This document shows positions 18,330 through 23,763 of a stretch of DNA of 23,763 nucleotides, piece by piece. The notes under the pieces were generated by a model. That model was not told where the DNA came from. It searched no databases and saw only the letters and a list, made by a program, of their open reading frames with translations. The first letter of the stretch is position 1; every line of letters starts with the position of its first letter. The position numbers and the translations under genes were made by a program. Location: contig BRYA01000584.1 of NCBI GenBank assembly GCA_030267965.1, positions 30,860-54,622 of the forward strand. The letters are read 5' to 3'. The stretch is from Triparma columacea. Its lineage: Eukaryota > Sar > Bolidophyceae > Parmales > Triparmaceae.

Positions 18330-21300
18330 CTAGAACCCAAAGACCCTCAGATTCACCACGTCCTTGTCGTCCTCGCTGCAATGGAGCTCGTATGTGCCCC
18401 TACCCCTCACAATGCCGTGGTCGAAGTCTCCGCTGAAGGAGTTCCCCGTGATGCTCGTAAGCTTCCCGAACCCGTTCCTGACCCCGTCCTCAAACTCCCC
18501 CTGGAATATTTCCCCGGACGATCCATTCAAGTGCGTCCCGTACCCACTTCTGACCCCGGACCTGAAGGACCCCATGTACTGGCTCCCGTCGGCGTCAATC
18601 CACGTTCCCTCCCCTTCTATCCTCTCCTTCTTGATATCCCCAGAGTAGACCGAACCGTCCTTGAATCTGACAATCCCCTTGCCGCTCCTTAGGTCCTTGA
18701 CCCACTGGCCCTCGTAGACGGTCCCCTCCGACTCCTTATAAATGTACTTCCCCTGCCCGTGCCGCATCCCAGCCTTCCAGTCCCCGTCGTAGCTCTCCTC
18801 CAGGATGGTGTTCGGGTAGTACCTCATCTTCCCCTTGCCCTCCTTCACGTCGTTGATGAAGAAGCCGTCGTATATATTACCCCTGCTGCTGGTGAACACT
18901 CCCCGGCCGTTCTTCATGTTCCCTTTCCACTCCCCAATGTAGTGGTGGCCCGCTGCGTAGACCATCTCCCCATTCCCACACATCTTGTCATCCAAGAACT
19001 CGCCCTTGTACTTGTTCCCGTTCTTCCAAGTGAATGTCCCGTATCCGTGCTTCAGGTTGTGCTTGAAGGTCCCGGCGTACTTGGCCCCGTTGTTAAAGAT
19101 GAACAGCCCCTTCCCGTGGATGTCGTTGTCTTTGAAGTACCCTTTGTAAGTGGACCCAGTCTTAGATTGGTGGTGGGGGAGCGAGAGTTAGTAAGAGAAA
19201 ATGGTCTGATACATGCGTATCAACACACAGGCACACAACAGTCCGATCGCCACCACATTCTCACCTTATAGTAGTATGTTCCGACGCCACACCTTTTCGA
19301 CTGCTCCCAGGCCCCAACGTACACGTTCTGGGTGTCCTTGTGGAAGTAGACCCCGTGCCCCTCAGCGTGGTCGAGCACAAACTGGCCGTCGTAAAAGTCC
19401 CCGTTGGGAAAGTAGTACCTGCCGTTCCCGTGCTTCTTCCCCCTCCGCCACTGCCCGATGTAGCAGGCGTTCTCGGCGGAAACAAAGAGACCGAAGCCCT
19501 CGTGATGACCCTCGGACCATTGCCCGCTGTACTTGGACTTGTTGGGGTAGATCGCAACACCCTTCCCACTGTGACAAGCGAAGCCACGGTGACCGAAGAA
19601 GGTTAGATTCAAGGGGCTGTCACTGTCACCCTTTCCCCACCCTTCCGCCCCCTCAATCTTACCTCCTCTTGTTCTTCTTGAAGTACCCTTTGTACTTGAA
19701 ACCGTTCGCGTACACCTGCGAGCCGAGCCCCTCGGCCATTCCATTCTCGCTGTAACCCACAAAGGTATCACCATTGCTCTTCTGGAACCTCCCCACCCCT
19801 TGGTACTTACCGTTCTCGAAGTTGCCCTGATATACGTCCCCGTTGGAAGAGGTCAGCTCCCCGCAACCTGACATTTTCCCGTGCTTGAACTCCCCTGTGT
19901 AAGACTCTCCAATTGGGTGGGTGAGGATCCCCCAGCCGCTCCTCTGCCCCCTCTCCCAATTTCCCAAGTACTCCTTGGTCCCATCAGCGCTCCTCCATAT
20001 GCCCCAACCATCTCTGTAATTATTCTTGACCTCACCAGAGTACACGTCGCCGTTGGTCCACTCGATGATGCAGTAGCCTCGGAAAATCTCATTCTCGACA
20101 GTGCCGGAGGTCAACATTCCTGACTTGGCTTCTTTTTGCCTAAGCCCGTTCCTCTTGGGGTACATCTTGGCAATGATCTCCTGCGTCGAAGGCCTAATGT
20201 AGCAGTGGTACTTGTTGCAGTTCATGCCGTCGTAGCAATTGCCCTTGACACACCAGTCCCAGCAGACCTGGACCATGAAGGCCCCTCTCTTCCCCTTGCC
20301 CTCGATGGGCACCAGCTCAGCATTGTCGCGAATTCCAGGGTGGGCCCTCGGGCACGTCGTCTTGGTGCAAACGCCCTTCTTGAACTTTCTGCATACCGTC
20401 AAGAACTGGTCGACCTTGTAGCCGAGGTTGATCTCGCGCTTTACGACGGAAATGTCCGTCTTGAGGGTTGGGACGATCTCCTCAGAAGGCAGTTCGAAGA
20501 CCCCGTCAGATCCGCCCCAGGCCAGAGAATCCCCGTCAGAGTTCATTTGGGTCGTGCTGAATTGAGTGTCGGCATTGAAATTCTCCCCGCTCACCCTCTT
20601 CGGCTGCGTCATGAGGAGGCTCTGCCGCGAGTTTGGATCGTAAGTCGCCAACTTCGGGAGTTCCTTCAAGCCTGCCGCGGCCCTCGATTTTCTCCGTTGC
20701 TCGTCCTCCGCCCGAGCCTTCTTCTCCTCTTCAAACTTTGCAATACCAGCGTCCGGGCCAAGCATGGGGAGACCGCCAGCGAGGCCGTACTGGGACTCGT
20801 CGGTATCATCCAAACTGGATCCCTCCTTGTCCTCATCGTCCCCGTCTTCATCATGACCTTCGCTATCTTCATCAAACATTTCAGGGTGATTGAACCGAAA
20901 CAGGGTCTTTTGCACATCATTTTTCATCTTCGCCATTAGGTCCTGAGGGGGTGTTGGCGCGGGAAGGTCAGATGTAGGGTAGTAGGGGAGAAAAACCCAT
21001 TTTTTCCGAAGACGAGTCTCGAGCTCACCTCTCCCCTGGCACCCCTGCTATTGTTACAAACCCAACACCGAGGGTAAGTGAGACCGGTGTTGATGGTCTC
21101 ACAGGCTGCACACGTCCAGTTGTGCGCCTTCATACGGTGCGTGTTATAGTCACGGCGAGTGTTGAAGCGCACGCAGCACTTCTGGTTCGTGCAAGCAGTA
21201 GAATTGTTCGGATATTCCACGGGCTCCCACACGCAAGTCAACTTGTCGTTGAACTCCTTCGGGTGCTCCCAGCAAGTGTTAGGGATACCATTTTCCATCT

Positions 21301-21982
21301 CCGTAGAGTTGTAGTACCAAAAGGAGTTAGTGAGCGGATCAAACATTTCAAGCCAGTCCTTTTGATCGGGAGGGGGAAGGGGGGAGGGTGACGGGAGGGG
21401 GGGGTCAGGTGAGAGGCTTGGGCTGGGTCAAGGGGGGGCTTAGCGACACCTCACACTACCCAACATACACACACAAGGAGGGACCCAACGAGTTCTAACC
21501 ATTGGCTGAGATTCTCACCTTGACTCTGTCCACTTCCCTGCTCCTAAGCTTCATGAGTTTGAGGGCGTAGAGGGAAGGAACGACGCGCAAGAGTTTCCAT
21601 CGAGCCTCGCGAGCGCGCTTGCGCCCAAAAGCACCCCGGGTCCACTTTTGAAACACCCCCGCAGCCCAGTGCTGGGCCCGGAGCTCTGCAGCCTCAAGAC
21701 GGGCAAGTTTTCCACGACCAAGGGCGCAGAGCTTCGAAGCGGCGCGGTTCTTACGGTCCTCAGCGGCTGCGAACAGGGCGAAATTTGTGAGGGAAAAAGG
21801 CCGAGAACATCAGCAAGGTAAACTAGGACACCCATGGACACCCATGGAAGGAACTCACCTCTTCGCTCTGCATTGGTATGCTCAACCAAACGAGACTCTC
21901 GACTGTTGATCCACAACTGGTCACTTATTTGGCGCTCTGAGGCACGCTCACGCTCAGCACGGCGCTGCAGGACGACTTTCAT
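18330..21982 (-). CDS. IQ-WW-zinc finger-CCCH-MORN multidomain protein
   Basis: Unrecognised as a named protein; the domains are clear. Six exons: 21982-21859, 21766-21519, 21358-21029, 20942-19663, 19568-19265 and 19160-18330; 1038 residues. Order: a charged helical N-terminus; an IQ-type calmodulin-binding motif at 80-91 (FQKWTRGAFGRK); a WW-like domain at about 125-160 (DPLTNSFWYYN to WEHP); a C2H2-like pair (Cys180/185, His198/203); a RanBP2-like finger (Trp205, Cys207/210, Asn214, Cys222/225); an acidic linker; two CCCH fingers (Cys418, 426, 431, His435; Cys461, 470, 476, His480, the second a classic x8-x5-x3). About 21 MORN repeats follow from residue 534 to near 1020 (for example VYQGNFENGKYQGVGRF). 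CCCH fingers usually bind RNA and MORN arrays bind or organise membranes and scaffolds. A membrane- or cytoskeleton-tethered, Ca-responsive RNA-binding scaffold is inference. A stop codon lies in frame just upstream of the chosen ATG. Confidence 0.88.
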
Positions 21983-22379
21983 CCTCCAGTTTGTTCACCA
22001 AGGTTGGGGCCGAGGGGTGGGGGGGTGGGTGCTGTTGGAGGAGGGGTGGGAGGGGAGGGGCGGATAGAGTGGGCACCGAGGAGCGACCGCTTGGAGGCGG
22101 GGGGAGATACTGAGTTGTATTTCGTGAGCCCAACGCGAAGGAAATGAAAAATGAGCACGAGAACGTTAAAAAAAGTTTGGCCCCACTTACTTCTCGATCC
22201 ACTTTTGTTAACCTGTGCTCTCACTCAAGCATCATATCAGGTGCGTTGCGCCGCTCATTTTCGGACATTCATTTCGGATTTATCCTCTAGTCCCCGAGTC
22301 TCCCGAGTTTCCCACTTCAAACACTCAATATTTAACACCCACTCCAACAGGCAAAGAAGCAAAGATTTGAGGGTAAATA
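21983..22379. promoter_or_regulatory. Divergent intergenic region, MORN gene / LRR gene
   Basis: 397 bp between divergent starts. The left part (about 22000-22065) is strongly G-rich on the plus strand, with repeated GGGG/GGGGG runs that could form a G-quadruplex. The middle has an A-run near 22170. Nothing here resembles a gene; the overlapping open frames are low-complexity shadows. A shared promoter is inferred. Confidence 0.45.
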
Positions 22380-23704
22380 ATGGAGGAGAAGATCGTTGTG
22401 TACGATGGAAAAACGTCGTACGAGGAGGATACGAGTATCACAGGGTTCACTGTTGCAGAGGGGGTAACTGAGATTGGTGAAAAGGCCTTTAAGGGATGCA
22501 CGGGCTTGACATCGTTGGATGGTCTTCGTTCTACGGGAGTCACTGCGATTGGTAGAATGGCCTTTTATGGATGCACGGGCCTGACATCGTTGGAGGGTCT
22601 TCCTACGGGAGTCACTACGATTGGTGATTATGCCTTTGCTGCATGCACGGGCTTGACGTCTTTGGAGGGTCTTCCTACGGGAGTCACTACGATTGGTGAG
22701 GTTGCCTTTGCAGGATGCACGGGCTTGACATCGTTGGAGGGTCTTCCTACGGGAGTCACTGAGATTGGTGGATATGCCTTTGCTGCATGCACGGGCTTGA
22801 CATCGTTGGAGGGTCTTCGTTCTACGGGAGTCACTACGATTGGTGGATATGCCTTTAAGGGGTGCACGGGCTTGACGTCGTTGGAGGGTCTTCCTATGGG
22901 AGTCACTACGATTGGTGAATATGCCTTTTATGAATGCACGGGCTTGACGTCTTTGGAGGGTCTACCTACGGGAGTCACTGAGATTGGTAGAGAGGCCTTT
23001 TCTGGATGCGAGGGCTTGACGTCGTTGGAGGGTCTTCCTACGGGAGTCACTGAGATTGGTAGAGAGGCCTTTAAGGAATGCACGGGCTTGACATCGTTGG
23101 AGGGTCTTCGTTCTACGGGAGTCACTTATATTCGTGAAAGGGCCTTTGAGTGGTGCATGGGCTTGACGTCATTGGAGGGTCTTCCTACGGGAGTCACTAC
23201 GATTGGTGAATATGCCTTTCATGGATGCACGGGCTTGACGTCTTTGGAGGGTCTTCCTACGGGAGTCACTAAGATTGGTGGATCTGCCTTTTCTGGATGC
23301 ACGGGCTTGACGTCTTTGGTTGGACTTCCCCCAGACCTGACTCCACCAGAAAACATCTTCACAGGATGCAAGCCCCTCTCCTTAATGCAGGGCCTTGAAG
23401 AATCCCAAGCCCCCTCGCCAGATTTTTTCAAGAAGCAGTTCTCCGAATACCCCATCCACTTCAAGTTGATGTCTTTATCTCTAAAGATTGAGGGACTCAA
23501 AAATCTCCCACAACCTCTTCGCACCGAAGTGCTCTCTCACCAAGAATCAGCCTCCATACCCCCCTTCACGCCCCTCCACTTCCTGTGCGCCAACAGAAAT
23601 CAGGATTTTCTCCAACAAGCCGTCCCCCTGCTCATTCGCATCGACCAATCATGGACATCCAAGAAGGAGGTGGCGAGATTGTACACCCCCCTTCACTTTG
23701 CGAG
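22380..23704 (+). CDS. BspA-type leucine-rich-repeat protein with ankyrin-like tail, first exon
   Basis: LRR_5/BspA-like (TpLRR) protein, cut by the right edge. The ATG at 22380 opens a 1325-bp exon ending at a good donor (AG|GTAAGT, 23704/23705), so the gene continues past the window. Residues 28-318 are twelve near-identical units of 24 or 25 residues of the form GVTxIGxxAFxxCTGLTSLE + GLPT or GLRST. A degenerate thirteenth unit follows (DLTPPENIFTGCKPLS). A region without repeats comes next, then two ankyrin-type starts (FTPLHFLC and YTPLHFA) close the exon. No signal peptide or membrane segment is visible in this exon. Function is unknown; BspA-type LRRs are found in surface and adhesion proteins of bacteria and in large families of some protists. 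Ligand binding through the LRR array is a family-level expectation only. Confidence 0.88.
22461..23333 (+). repeat. Tandem 72/75-bp coding repeat array in the LRR gene
   Basis: Twelve in-frame units: nine of 72 bp and three of 75 bp (units with GLRST instead of GLPT). Long identical blocks recur at DNA level, for example GGAGTCACTACGATTGGTGA and TTGGAGGGTCTTCCTACGGG. Variation clusters at the codons around AF and before the Cys. Such synonymous-level identity suggests recent unit duplication or gene conversion. Confidence 0.9.
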
Positions 23705-23763
23705 GTAAGTAATGCAAGCTAGCAAACCATTCTGCCATGCATACTAATACTAACCCCTCCCCC

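Noticed and set aside
20136..20939. 267-residue plus-strand open frame
   Set aside because: Lies exactly antisense to the CCCH/MORN exon; Leu/Val/Arg-rich shadow without any domain.
22151..22471. Short open frame ahead of the LRR gene
   Set aside because: Crosses the LRR start in another frame, no family resemblance, low-complexity composition.
1..23763. tRNA, rRNA, CRISPR, integrase, transposase or viral genes
   Set aside because: Nothing on either strand showed the needed motifs or structures; by-eye scan only, so a tRNAscan/Rfam/RepeatMasker run would be the proper check.

Overview
This window looks like nuclear DNA from a compact, intron-bearing, GC-rich eukaryotic microbe. The best fit is a photosynthetic stramenopile (ochrophyte: bolidophyte, diatom or relative). 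Three things point there. An MsrB protein starts with a secretory-type presequence ending in a VSA/F cleavage site, as in plastid proteins of secondary red-plastid algae. A VTC1-type polyphosphate membrane subunit is present. A BspA-type leucine-rich-repeat gene lies at the right edge. The lineage call is inference. I see no bacterial operons, tRNA or rRNA genes, CRISPR arrays or recognisable transposons.

Eleven protein genes fill almost the whole window, on both strands. I rebuilt spliced models for ten of them by reading GT-AG junctions by eye; the eleventh, MSRB, appears to be intronless. In order: NAP1 histone chaperone (-, 3' end at or beyond the left edge); MSRB (-); DRG2 GTPase (+); PEX19 (-); UPF1 helicase (+); an unrecognised signal-peptide protein spanning an AT-rich island (-); a PX-SYLF phosphoinositide/membrane protein (-); a KDM5-group JmjN/JmjC histone demethylase (+); VTC1 (-); a roughly 1040-residue IQ-WW-zinc finger-CCCH-MORN protein (-); and a BspA-type LRR protein with an ankyrin-like tail (+, cut by the right edge). 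The best-conserved genes (NAP1, DRG2, PEX19, UPF1, KDM5-like, VTC1) reassemble into near full-length family members, which supports the splice rules used.

The introns are short (78-369 bp). Of 25 donors, 21 read GTGAG and 4 read GTAAG. C-rich pyrimidine tracts precede many acceptors, and several introns carry a CTAAC branch-point-like motif. Gaps between genes are mostly 80-400 bp, with several divergent pairs sharing one short promoter (MSRB/DRG2, PEX19/UPF1, PX-SYLF/KDM5-like, MORN/LRR).

The genes do not form a pathway: this is ordinary housekeeping chromatin, RNA decay, peroxisome, translation-GTPase and polyphosphate content. The most unusual items are the IQ/WW/CCCH/MORN protein, the PX-SYLF fusion, the AT-rich signal-peptide gene with an unrecognised C-terminal domain, the near-identical LRR array, and a 369-bp stop-free in-frame intron in the demethylase gene.
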